A stretch of 35,392 nt of DNA. Source: Aureococcus anophagefferens. Lineage: Eukaryota; Sar; Pelagophyceae; Pelagomonadales; Pelagomonadaceae. The notes under the pieces were generated by a model. The model was not told the origin of the DNA, ran no database searches, and saw only the letters and a list, made by a program, of their open reading frames with translations. The position numbers were made by a program, and so were the translations under genes. Position 1 is the stretch's first letter. The number at the start of each line of letters is the position of its first letter. Below are positions 27,631 to 35,392 of the stretch, piece after piece. The stretch covers positions 279,738-315,129 of the forward strand of contig NW_008705567.1 of NCBI RefSeq assembly GCF_000186865.1, read 5' to 3'.

Positions 27631-28725
27631 TTGAGGGGGGTCGGTGGCGCCCTCGGCGCCCTCGGCGCCCTCGGGACGAGGGCGCCGCCCCCTCGTCCGA
27701 CGCCCTCGGACCCTCGGACGGAGGATCGGCGCCCTCGGACGAGGACTCGGCCGTCGGACGAGCGCGCGGCCGTCGGACGAGCGCACGTCCATCGGACGAG
27801 GGCGGCGAACCGTTGGTGACCCCCGGCCCGGGGCGCTGGATGTCCGGGGCTGCGTGATGTGTTTATGACAGGCTTTGCACCCGCGCCGCTCAGCGAATAC
27901 GCGGAGATGCGCAACGATCTCTGTGGCTGCATGGGCCGCATCCTGACGGACGACGCGCCGGTGAAAACGGGACGTCCAGGCGATGGCGTCGGGGAACAGG
28001 CGGGCGGTTCTCAGAGGCTCGAATGGGGCGCGCTCGACGCCTCCCAACCCATCGACTCGTTTCGAATCACTGCAGCATCGGGAATCGTTCGTCGTCACCC
28101 AGGCGTCGTCTCGGTACAAGGGCTGGGTCGTGAGACTCGAAATCGTCGAGTTCGTCCGGTCGGGGCTCGGGCGCCGCGGCGGTCCGACGGAGACTCCGTG
28201 ATGATCCACGGCAGCACCAGCGTCAGCAGCCAGGAGAGATCGTCCCTGGCCGCCCCCGGGCCACGCTCCATCATCGACTGGGGCGACTGCGCGGCCTAGG
28301 ACCGACAGGACCTCGTGCCCGCGCCGACGTGTAGGCAGCCCACGGCGCCGCGAGGGGAAAGCGCCGCACGGCCGCCGCTCTTGGCTGCGCCCCGTCTCGG
28401 GGACCGTCGCGACCGTGGGCGTCAATGCCGGCACCCACGGCGCGCCCAGGGACGCCCAAGGGCTGCGCCTTTGGGCTGCCGCGCCCCCTCATAACCTTCC
28501 AACGACGGATGGCCAGAGATTTGCAGTCACGGTTCGAGCGCGCCGGGCGTGCCTGGCCAATCAGCGGCCGTCGGCGCCCTCGGCGCCCTCGGCCATTTCG
28601 GACCCTCGGACGCTCGGCTCCCTCGGACGAGGGGAAAATCCCTCAGCCGAGGGCGTCGGCCGAGGGGGCGGCGCCCTCGTCCCGAGGGCGCCGAGCCGGC
28701 CGAGGGCGCCACCGACCCCCCTCAA
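27631..28725. mobile_element. 1.1-kb DNA transposon-like element with 79-bp inverted termini
   Basis: Left terminus 27631-27709 begins TTGAGGGGGGTCGGTGGCGC. Right terminus 28647-28725 is its reverse complement with 4 differences in 79. Both ends are rich in CCCTCGG/CCGAGGG subrepeats, and further TCGGACGAG subterminal repeats follow on the left to about 27805. The flanks carry a perfect 8-bp duplication GGTGGAGA at 27623-27630 and 28726-28733. No transposase is readable inside; the interior frames at 27860-28300 have no recognised domain, so it is probably non-autonomous. An 8-bp duplication fits hAT-like and some other DNA transposon groups. It lies 236 bp upstream of the MFS start codon. 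Confidence 0.85.
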
Positions 28726-29011
28726 GGTGGAGATGCGACCACTTCGAAGCACGGTGGAACTAAGCGAATGCGGCGTCGGCCGCGTGCACTGATGGGCGCC
28801 CCTTGGTCGCCGTGTCGAGGCGACCATAATCCGTACTCAAAGCTTCCCCTGAGGTGCCCCATACGCCTAGCGCCGGGGGCGCCGAGCTGCCGGCGCCGAG
28901 CTGCCCATCGCGTGGGTGGACCTCGGCGCGCTACCGCCTCGCTTTTGTAGAACTTTATTTTTTTATTAGTCCGCCCGCGCGCCACGAAATCGCACCCCCG
29001 GCGCGCGGCGT

Positions 29012-29605
29012 ATGGGGCCGGGCACCTCAGAGGAAGCTGTCAGCGCGGATTACTACGAGTTCAAGGCCGACGCCGCGGCCAAGGTCGTGACGGCCAAGGC
29101 GCTCCTGGGCGTCGTCGGCTCGTTCAAATTCATGCTCGCGCTGACCATCTTCAGGGACATCCTCACGCAGCTCAACCTCGTGTCGAAGGCCTTCCAGAAG
29201 GCGCACGTCTACTACAACGACGCCCGGGAGATCCTCGCATCGGTGAAGGCCGGCCTCACGGCCCAGTACCTGACCCCGGACTTCGTCGGCGGCGAAGACG
29301 ACGAGCTTCACGTACAACAAGGTCCCGGGCCTGACGCGCAACCAGAAGGACGAGCGATGGGTTCGCGAGGGCGCCGTAAAATACGTCCAGTCCATCATGG
29401 ACGGCCTGGAGACGCGCTTCCCGGACGACGACAAATTGTCGGCCCTCTGCATCTTCGATTTCACGCGCCTGCCGTCGACCCAGGAGCAGTGGGACGCCTC
29501 CAAGACGGACTTCGGGCTTGACGAGGTCGACACGCTGCTCAAGCACTTCGGCACGGTCCAGATCACGTCGACGCGGCGCTACGAGCGCTTCTCAAGGGTG
29601 ACTAG
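29012..29605 (+). pseudogene. Broken hAT-like transposase / DUF4371-type fragment
   Basis: From the ATG at 29012 one frame reads SADYYEFKADAAAKVVTAKA, then LLGVVGSFKFMLALTIFRDI, LTQLNLVSKAFQKAHVYYND and AREILASVKAGLTAQYLT. Near 29300 coding switches by one frame and continues as TYNKVPGLTRNQKDERWVR, AVKYVQSIMDGLETRFPDDD, LSALCIFDFTRLPS and DTLLKHFG. The first block matches what I know of the region before the hAT dimerisation domain in ZNF862/DUF4371-type proteins (a helix with W/F-x-D-I-L-x-x-x-N-L-V-S-K, then an x-Y helix). The second has the R-F-x-x-x-L-x-x-L-x-x-F-D-x-x-x-L-P pattern. The catalytic N-terminal half and the C-terminal end are absent. One frameshift plus truncation indicate a dead fragment, possibly of the kind of element that once mobilised 8-bp-TSD elements. 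Confidence 0.62.
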
Positions 29606-29713
29606 GTGGTGGTGCGTGATGTCGAGAGGCGGTTCCCCGCCGCGGGGGGGGACTGAGAGTCCGCAAAAAACAGCAAAAACGGACCGAGTTAAGCGGGCCT
29701 GGTCCGGCCGGCG

Positions 29714-31316
29714 TCAGCGGGCGACGCGGTAGACCGGCGGCGGGTCGTCGGAGCTGTCGTCGCCGGCGTCGCGGGCGCCGGCGCCCCCGGCGCGCCGCGC
29801 GCGGAGGTCCGCGAGGTGGCGGCGGAGGAACGCGTCGAGCTGGGGCCGGTAGAGCGGCGGGAGGTCGCCGAGCGCCGCGAGCGCAGGCCGCGCGACGTCG
29901 CGCGGCACCGCGAGCGCCGGCGGCCGCGCGCGGCCGCGGACGAGGCGCTTCCGGTGGACCTGGGCGTTGAGCGCGCGGATGAGGAGCCGCGCGTCGTCGT
30001 CCGCGGCCCGGGCCGCGCCGGCGCCGCGCGCGTCGCGGAGCCGCGCGAGCGCGGGCGCGGGCCGGAGCGCGGCGCCGCCGCGCCAGAGGCCCGCGTAGGC
30101 GGCGCCGAGCCAGCCGAGGAGCGCGCGCGCGAGCGGCCGGTCGCGCGCCGCGGCGCCGCGGAGCGCGGCGGCGGCGGCGGCGACGACGTCCGCGGCCGGC
30201 GCCGCGTACGCGCTCGCGCGCTCGCGGAAGGACCGGTCCGGCGCGAGGCCGACGTGGCGCGAGAGCGACGCGAGCAGCGTGCGATCGTCCTCGAAGCCCG
30301 CGCCCCGCGCGACGTCGCGCCACGCGCGGACGACGGCGTCGACCTGCGCGGACATCAAATTTTCAACCCGACTTCAATGTGCGCGTATTCGACAGTTTCG
30401 ACGCGAGCTCTTCGGTTGTGCTTCGAGAACTCGACGAGGGCAATCGATTCGTCCAAAAATCAGCCGAATCGACGTCGACGTGACCGAGCTCGAGAGAATG
30501 TTGAAGTTTGGCCCCGACGTCCCAGCTCACTGGTTGATTTGCACACAGGCGTCGACGGCCGCCGCCGCCGCGGCGCCGTCGCGGAGGAGCGCGTCCGCGG
30601 GCGCCGCGAGGAGCGGCGGCAGGACCGCGCGCGCGAGCGCGCCGAAGGCCGCGGAGCCGACGACGTGGCGGAGCTGGTCCCGGCGCCGCCGCGCCGCCTC
30701 GAGCTCGAGCGCGTCCGCGAGGTCGCGCGCGGACGTCGCCAGGACGTCCGCGCGCGCGAGGAGGTAGGCGGCGCCGTCGCCGCCCTCGGGCCCGTCGGGC
30801 GCGGCGTCGGGCCGCGCGGCGGGCGGCGGCGGCGGCGGCGCGCCGCCGGGCGGCGGCGCGGCGCCGCCGCGGGGCGCGGGCGCCGTCGCGCCGCCGCGAA
30901 CCCCGCGGCGCCGGCGGCGGAGCGCGTCGCGGAACGCGCGGTCGAGCGCGTCCGCGCTCTCGACCTCGGCGGCGAGAAGCGACGCCTTCCGCTTCGAGAG
31001 CCGCGCACGCGCGGCGGCGACGAGGCGGCCCGCGCGGTCGACGTCGAGGGCCTCGGCGACCCAGTACTCGGCGACGGAGCAGCCGCCGAGCACGGCGCGC
31101 CGCGCGAGGAGGATCTCGACCCAGCCGAGCACCGTCCGCTCCGTGACGGGGCCCTCGCGGAGCGCGGCGTCGCGCGCGACGGACGTCGGCGCGACGTGGT
31201 ACGCGAGGCTCAGGAGCCGCCGGTTGCCGCCGAGCCGCATGAAGTGCGCCGCGGACCGCCGGAGGAGCCGCGCGGCCGCGCGCGCAAGCGCCTCGGCGCC
31301 GCCAGCGCCCGGGCGC

Positions 31317-31361
<45 letters not shown>

Positions 31362-32729
31362 CGGGTGCCGTCGACGGCGGCGCGGAGCGCCTCGAAGACG
31401 TCGCCCCAGTCCGCGGCCTCGAAGCCGTCCGGCGCGAGCGGCGCCGCCGCTCCGCGCGCGCGCCGCTCGCCGGCGACGTCGAGGAGCGCGACTCCGTAGG
31501 CCAGCGGCGATGCGAGCGCGCCGACGGCGCGGTCGCGGACGCCGTGGCCCGTCGCGACGGCGCGCCACGCGCCCGCGTCGACGCAGTCGCGGAACGCGGC
31601 GGCGACGGCCGCGCGCCGCGCGGCGGCCGCCGCGGGGCCCGGCCGCGGCCGCGGCGTTCCCGGCGCCGCAGGCTCGAGCCGCGCGTCGAAGAACGCGAGC
31701 GCGACGAGGGGGCAGCCCGCGACGATCGCGCGGCCGACGCGGAGCGCCGGCGACCGCGGCGCGAAGTCGGCGACGTCGCCGCGCGAGCCCAGCGTCGCGG
31801 CGACGTAGGCGTCGACGTCCGCGCCGACGCAGCGCCGGAGGCACCACCGCGCGAGGACGAGCTCGCGCTCCGCGGCGCTGTCGACGACGTAGGGCAGCCG
31901 GTCCTCGAGCGACTCCTCGGCCGGCGCGCGGCCGCCGCCCCGCGGCCCGCCCCGGGCGCCGCCGCGGCCCGGCGCGGCCGCGCCGGCGCTGTCGCCCGAC
32001 GCGAGGCACGCGAGCTCCCACGACTCGAAGCGCCGCCGCTCGCCTGCGCGCGGGGCCCGGGGCGTCGAGGTCCAGGGGGACGAAGTCGTCGTCGCCGGCG
32101 CCGTCGAAGTCCGTCCGCGCGGGCGCTCGCCGCGGCGGCCCGCGGCGCACGCGCGGAGGCGCCCGAGGGACCGGCGGAGCCAGAGCGGCGCGCGGCAGGC
32201 CCAGCGCGAGGCCCGGCCGGCGTCGGGCCCGGGCCCCGCGCCGGCGCCGGGCGCCGCGGGGCCCGCGGGGCCCGGCGCGGCCGAGCCGTCGCCGTCGCCG
32301 GCGTCGCCCATCTGCTGGTCGAGGAAGAGGCTCACCTGTTTGACCCACTCCGGCGATGCGTGCGCCTTCTGGAGCTTGAAGTGGGCCGCCTTGACCTGCG
32401 GCGCGGCGTTCGGGACGCGGCGGCGGCGGCGCGCGGCGGCGTCGGCGCCGGCGCCGCGCGCGGCCGAAGGGGTCGCCCGCGTCGACGTCGACGGCGACCT
32501 TGACCTCCTCGAGGCCCGCGGCGCCCGGCGCGGCGCCCGGCGCGGCGCCGTCGTGCCCCGGCGCTTCCGTCGCCTCGCGCGCGGACACGACCTGCGACCA
32601 TGTCAGCGGCGGCGCCTCATCGAAGCCGCCGCCTCCTGGGTCCTCGAAGTCGTCGCCGCCGTCGTGAGACTTCACGTCGGCAAGCGCGCGGTGGGACGCG
32701 CGCAGCGACTGCCAGCGCGCCTCGCTCAT
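29714..32729 (-). CDS. Large Ala/Arg-rich protein, family not recognised, multi-exon
   Basis: The start is the ATG at 32729 (MSEARWQSLRASHRALADVK). Blocks that look genuinely coding: an acidic N-terminal region to EEVKVAVD; then, after an unresolved GC-rich intron, VKAAHFKLQKAHASPEWVKQ and VSLFLDQQM (about 32300-32395); a short acidic DFDGAGDDDFVPLDLDAP (about 32070-32125, another frame); and a long exon from about 32040 down to 30557 (FESWELACLASGDS, RRLLSLAYHVAPTSV, TVLGWVEILLARRAVLGGCS, SKRKASLLAAEVESADALDR). The terminal exon is 30343-29714 (VDAVVRAWRDVARGAGFEDD to YRPQLDAFLRRHLADLR). The last junction is precise (see the element at 30344). A GGGCGC hexanucleotide tract (about 31320-31360) encodes an Ala-Pro run. 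Mostly helical. Exon limits in the first 700 bases are uncertain. Confidence 0.6.
30344..30548 (+). mobile_element. Introner-like element, copy 2, acting as an intron of the large minus-strand gene
   Basis: This 205-bp element is flanked by the 8-bp duplication GCGTCGAC (plus strand) at 30336-30343 and 30549-30556. Its ends are CTGCGCGGACATC and GATTTGCACACAG, an inverted repeat matching at 9 of 13 positions. Relative to the host gene it lies in the opposite orientation to copy 1. In the gene sense the upstream target copy GTCGACGC begins with GT, and the element ends in CGCGCAG. Removing 30344-30556 (213 nt) restores DGAAAAA-VDAVVRAWRDV with no scar. Unspliced, the frame stops within the element after VDACVQINQ. 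Body motifs CAACCCGACTTCAATGTG and CGTCCAAAAATCAGCCGAA are shared with the other copies. Confidence 0.87.
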
Positions 32730-33362
32730 CGTGGCGGAGTGGGGAGGCAGTCGGGAGCTCGAGCGCGCTTGAAGATGCAAGATGCCGGAGGTGAGCTCTT
32801 TTTTTAAAAACCCTGCAGAACCCGGACGAGCTCCAGAAGCACCCGGAGATCATGGCCCTCTACGAGGATCGGCCGGCGGCTGCCCCGCTCCGGCCGCACG
32901 TGGCAGCGCCCCCCCCTCTCCTTCCCCCCCCCCCCTTTTTCTCCGCTCGCCCTCGGAGAGAGCTCCCTCCGTTTACCCCCTTCCGCCCCCCCGGAACGCG
33001 GCCTTGTCCGCCTTGGCAGGCTTATCGACGCTTGCCTGGCTCGCTGCGCTCCCCTGCCGTCTTCGACGGCCGCTACTTGACCTCCAGCCCGCGGGGTCTC
33101 CGAGTCTTGGCGAACTGCGACCGCGGCTTCCCACCGTCCAGTCCGTTGCGGTGTGAGGGGCTGACCGACGGACCTCCTCAACTGGCTTCGCCTCGGGCGG
33201 GCGTTTCCGGTTACCTGAACTCGTCGGCTCTCGACTGCGTGATCTTCACGATCTCCGACCTGGTCCGCGCGCGCCGACGGCCGCCCATCTCATGAGCCCA
33301 TGGGTTGCCCACGTTATCCTTCAACAACGAGGGCTGCTGCCCCAGCTGCAGCACACATCACG
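32730..33362. other. Spacer between divergent genes with a coding-like stretch
   Basis: The probable promoters of the large minus-strand gene and the GTPase-like gene lie here. At about 32809-32880 (plus) the reading LQNPDELQKHPEIMALYEDR follows a T-rich tract and a CTGCAG acceptor-like site, so it may be an exon or a gene remnant; no continuation is supported. C-runs occur at 32909-32936. The end of the segment holds dispersed repeat copy B. Confidence 0.45.
33208..33297 (+). repeat. Dispersed repeat, copy B
   Basis: It shares with 17629-17737 the ordered blocks CGGTTACCTGA, TCGGCTC, GACTGCGTG, CTCCGACCTG, GCGCCGACGG and TCATGAGCC. It ends 66 bases before the start codon of the GTPase-like gene. 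Confidence 0.55.
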
Positions 33363-34463
33363 ATGGCGGCGGAGCCTCCAGGCAGCGGGGCGTGCTGGGA
33401 TGGCGTGGTGCGTCTCATCGTCGTCGGCGACGCCGGCTCCGGGAAGAGCGCGGTCATCGAGAGCTTCAGCGCCCACCTGCGGGGCGAGCCGCCGCCGCCG
33501 CGCCGGGCGAGCCTCGAGGCCGCGCGGCCGGTGGAGGGTCGCGACGCCTTTGCGCCCTGCGCGCCCGGCGACGTGGGCTTCGACGCTCTCGGGCGTCGCG
33601 TCTGCCTCCTCGAGATCCCCGGCGCGCTCGCGGCGCCGGCCGGCGGCGACGCGTTCCTCGCCCTGACGGAGATGCCGCGCGACCAGGGCAGGACAAGGGT
33701 GATTCAACGTCGCTTCAACGTGAGTGTTCCGCGCGCGCGCGTTCTGGGAAATGCATCCACGCTTCGAGACCGTTCCGAGAGATGATCGCTCGTCCAAAAA
33801 TCAGCCGAAACGAGTGGAAAATGGCCGAGAGAGGAGCCTTTGAAGTTGGGAATTTCGCACTCTTGTCCTGCCCAGCGCGCGACGGCCGCGCGGCCGGCGC
33901 GCGCGCCGCGGCGGCCCGAGCCCTCCCCCCCCCGCGCGCCCAGGTTCCGCGTGAAGCGGCACGTGTCGCGGGCCGACGGCTGCCTCATCGTCGTCGACGC
34001 GTCGCGGCGCGACGCGCTCGACACCGTTGGCCGCTGGCGCCGGCTCGTCGGCGCAGCGCCCGCGCCCGGGCCCCGCCCCCCCCCCCCCCCCCCGGCTGGT
34101 GCCGGTGCCGCCCGGGGGGAGCGCGCGTCCGCCGATGCCGGCGCCGTAGGCTCGCTCAAGTCCGAGTGCCCCGTTCTGCTCCTGCTCAACGACTGGTTCG
34201 GCGGCGGCGGCCGCTGCGCGCTCGCGGACGACGAGATCACGAGGCGCGTCGACGACCTGGGCATCATCGGCTGGCGCATGTGCGGCTGCGCGCGCGCGGA
34301 CGACGACGACTCGGTCCTCGACGCGTTCGGCGCGCTCCTCGACTACTGCCACGCGACGGCGCCCCTCCCCGACGAGGTGCGGGCCGAAGACGAGGACGAC
34401 GACCTCGACCCGAGCCTCATCTCGTGCTCGAACACGAATGTCCAGGGCTGCGCGGTTGCGTAG
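33363..34463 (+). CDS. Ras-superfamily GTPase-like protein with a degenerate nucleotide-binding site, two exons
   Basis: The start is the ATG at 33363 (MAAEPPGSGACWDGVVRLIV). Exons 33363-33676 and 33944-34463 join in phase to give 277 residues (LALTEMP-FRVKRHVSRADG). The P-loop VVGDAGSGKS (residues 22-29) is canonical. A strand LLEIPG sits where DxxG would be and lacks the Asp and Gly-Gln. After the junction ADGCLIVVDASRRDALDTVG matches the standard strand 4/helix 3 region. The G4 position reads VLLLLNDWFGG (Asn187-Asp188), so the NKxD base-recognition motif is lost. Guanine specificity and hydrolysis are therefore doubtful. A Pro/Ala insertion follows at about 140-175, and the C-terminal tail is acidic (EDEDDDLDPS) with no clear prenylation box. 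The intron is 267 nt because a second element has inserted into it. Confidence 0.68.
33684..33875 (+). mobile_element. Introner-like element, copy 3, nested in an older GC-AG intron
   Basis: This 192-bp element is flanked by the perfect 8-bp duplication CGCGCGAC at 33676-33683 and 33876-33883. The ends CAGGGCAGGACAAGGGTG and CACTCTTGTCCTGCCCAG form an inverted repeat with only about 2 differences in 17. The body shares TTCAAC, GCTTCAACGTGAG and CGTCCAAAAATCAGCCGAA with copies 1 and 2. Removing the element and one target copy leaves a 67-nt intron (GCGCGACGGCC... to ...CGCGCCCAG) of the same GC-AG type as in the MFS gene. Using the target copy as a splice site would not keep the frame here, so this copy simply enlarges the pre-existing intron to 33677-33943. 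Confidence 0.83.
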
Positions 34464-34794
34464 GTCGCCGCGGAGCTACGACAAGAGCGTGCACCAGCTT
34501 CTCAATAAACTCGGAGTTAACTCGGAGTGACGGACATGCTCCACGAGCTAGACGGCTGGGATTCAGGGAACAGCTGGGCCGATCGCAACATGGTTCACGT
34601 GGTCCACATCGACAAGCTCGCCGAGACTGTCGGTGCTGACGACCCGGCTGGTGAAGATACTTTTTATGATAGATCTGAGCTGCCGCCAAGTTTGAGGGAG
34701 AAATTGTCATGTGCGGCTAGAACCACCCGGCCCAGCGCGGCCGCCTCCGTGGCGTGTGTGTTCCCTCGCGTCCGTGATCCGTGGTCGCGCAGCG
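34464..34794 (+). other. Spacer with short coding-like stretches
   Basis: Directly after the GTPase stop, one frame reads SYDKSVHQLLNKLGVNSE then TGA (34528-34530). Another, from the ATG at 34536, reads MLHELDGWDSGNSWADRNMV, VHIDKLAETVGADDP and FYDRSELPPSLREKLS. Both have ordinary amino-acid mixes. They might be pieces of one decayed or intron-split gene. The second frame runs on into the next gene as an Arg-rich shadow, so its end is not defined. Confidence 0.3.
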
Positions 34795-35293
34795 ATGGGC
34801 AGCGGCGGCGACGTCGAGGCGCCGGGCGACGGCTCGAGCGGCGACGAGAAGGCGCCCGAGTCGAGCGACTCCGAGGACGACGGTTCCGGGTCGGCGCACG
34901 ACGAGGTCAAGGAGCCGGAGCGGCGGTCGGGCAAGGCGCGCGGGGCCGCCGTGAACAAGGGCAAGGACCCGAACGCCGTCGCGCACGACGGCGCGGCCGG
35001 CGGCCGCGGCCGCCGGCGGTCGTCGGCGTCGACGACGGAGGCGCCGCGCGTGACCGTCGTGACGGAGGTGCCGGACTTCGTCGCCATCCCCGTCGTCAAG
35101 TTCCACCTCCGCAAGGAGGCGGCGACACAGGCCGCGTACCAGGTCGTCATCGCGCTCTACGTGCAGCAGGCGTTCCACGGGAAGATCGGGGAGATCCAGG
35201 ACATCAAGGGCTTCGTCGCGCTCGCCTCGGACATCGTCTTCGCCGCGTTCTACCTCGGCGCGGCCGCGACGATCACGGGCGCGTACTACTGTC
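34795..35293 (+). CDS. 5' exon of a putative membrane protein (continues beyond window)
   Basis: The ATG at 34795 opens MGSGGDVEAPGDGSSGDEKA, a 90-residue acidic and then basic disordered N-terminus (DSEDDGSGS, RRSGKARGAAVNKGKD). Then comes a folded-looking region: TVVTEVPDFVAIPVVKFHLR, AAYQVVIALYVQQAFHGKIG, and IKGFVALASDIVFAAFYLGA followed by AATITGAYY, with one or two probable membrane helices. After TAC TAC TGT the sequence turns into GC-only repeats beginning GTCGCGCGCC. A donor at 35291 (GT) or 35294 (GC) would end exon 1. No family is recognised. About 165 residues are visible. Confidence 0.62.
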
Positions 35294-35392
35294 GCGCGCC
35301 GGCGCGGCGGGTGCGGCGCGCCGCGGCGGCGCGCCGCGCGCCGGCCGCGGGGCCGCGCGCGCGCCAGCCCCCCCCCCCCCCCCCGGGGGCCG
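35294..35392 (+). other. Probable GC-rich intron running off the window
   Basis: The composition is almost pure G and C (GCGCGCCGGCGCGGCGGGTG and similar) with a long C-run near 35370-35384. This is the same style as the 65-82 nt GC-AG introns in the MFS gene. The 3' splice site is not in the window. Confidence 0.45.

Noticed and set aside
32300..32340. Canonical-looking splice donor CAG/GTGAGC at 32335 (minus)
   Set aside because: Reading through gives VKQVSLFLDQQMGDAG, which continues the same plausible protein frame, so I treated it as coding.
29816..32503. Long plus-strand open frame (about 895 codons)
   Set aside because: It is an Arg/Ala/Glu-rich antisense shadow of the minus-strand gene. 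It runs through the 30344 element and begins at no meaningful start; such frames stay open because stop codons are rare at this GC content.
34081..34095. Poly-C tract in the GTPase exon as a frameshift or assembly error
   Set aside because: The conserved frame is the same before (ADGCLIVVDASR) and after (CPVLLLLND) the tract, so the length as given is consistent; homopolymer errors remain possible but are not indicated.
1..35392. Bacterial contig or contaminant
   Set aside because: RPC5, JMJD6-like, F-box and EF-hand/RND genes, spliceosomal introns that restore conserved domains, and wide gene spacing without operons all indicate a nuclear eukaryotic sequence.
1..35392. tRNA, rRNA or other structured RNA genes
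   Set aside because: No tRNA-like B-box/CCA context or rRNA-conserved stretch was recognised on reading. A covariance-model scan was not possible, so absence is not proven.

Overview
The window reads as a GC-rich nuclear fragment of a unicellular eukaryotic alga. It carries typical eukaryotic genes: an RNA polymerase III RPC5 subunit, an RMD1/RMND1 protein, a JMJD6-like JmjC oxygenase, a PH/inositol-polyphosphate 5-phosphatase, an MFS transporter, an F-box protein and IQ-motif proteins. It also has spliceosomal introns and no operon structure. Composition, a Dispatched-like RND protein with EF-hands, and transposon-derived introns (introners) point to a stramenopile, most likely a pelagophyte such as Aureococcus. 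That assignment is inference; no species marker is present.

Layout. 0-3.7 kb: the 3' end of an unknown gene (+), an IQ/FAM13-like gene (+), a decayed Rab GTPase (+) and RPC5 (-). 5.1-8.9 kb: an IQ/coiled-coil protein (-) and a coiled-coil ORF (+). 9.2-9.5 kb: a 288-bp foldback MITE with an 11-bp target duplication. 9.7-15.5 kb: RMD1 (-), then a divergent pair of an F-box gene (-) and a PH-PH-5-phosphatase-C2-like gene (+). 15.5-16.1 kb: a repeat-rich spacer with a perfect 28-bp palindrome. 16.3-22.7 kb: the JmjC gene (+), convergent with an approximately 1600-residue RND/EF-hand fusion (-). 22.7-25.1 kb: gene-poor. 25.1-27.4 kb: a seven-exon MFS transporter (-). 27.6-28.7 kb: a 1.1-kb element with 79-bp inverted termini and an 8-bp target duplication. 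29.0-29.6 kb: a broken hAT-like transposase piece. 29.7-32.7 kb: a large Ala/Arg-rich gene (-). 33.4-34.5 kb: a GTPase-like gene (+). 34.8 kb to the end: the 5' part of a membrane-protein gene (+).

The most interesting signal is one family of roughly 200-bp mobile elements present three times (26.03, 30.34 and 33.68 kb). Each copy is bounded by a perfect 8-bp target-site duplication, and its short terminal inverted repeats end in CAG. Two copies sit inside coding sequence, where the duplicated target supplies the 5' splice site (GC or GT) and the element supplies the 3' AG, so splicing restores the reading frame exactly. The third copy is nested in the 5' end of an older GC-AG intron. Several other introns in the MFS and RMD1 genes also start with GC and show decayed 8-bp flanking similarity, as if older insertions of the same kind. 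The PH/5-phosphatase gene instead has ordinary short (58-71 nt) GT-AG introns, so two intron classes coexist. Coordinates of spliced genes were worked out by hand from reading-frame continuity and family conservation; no transcript evidence was available.
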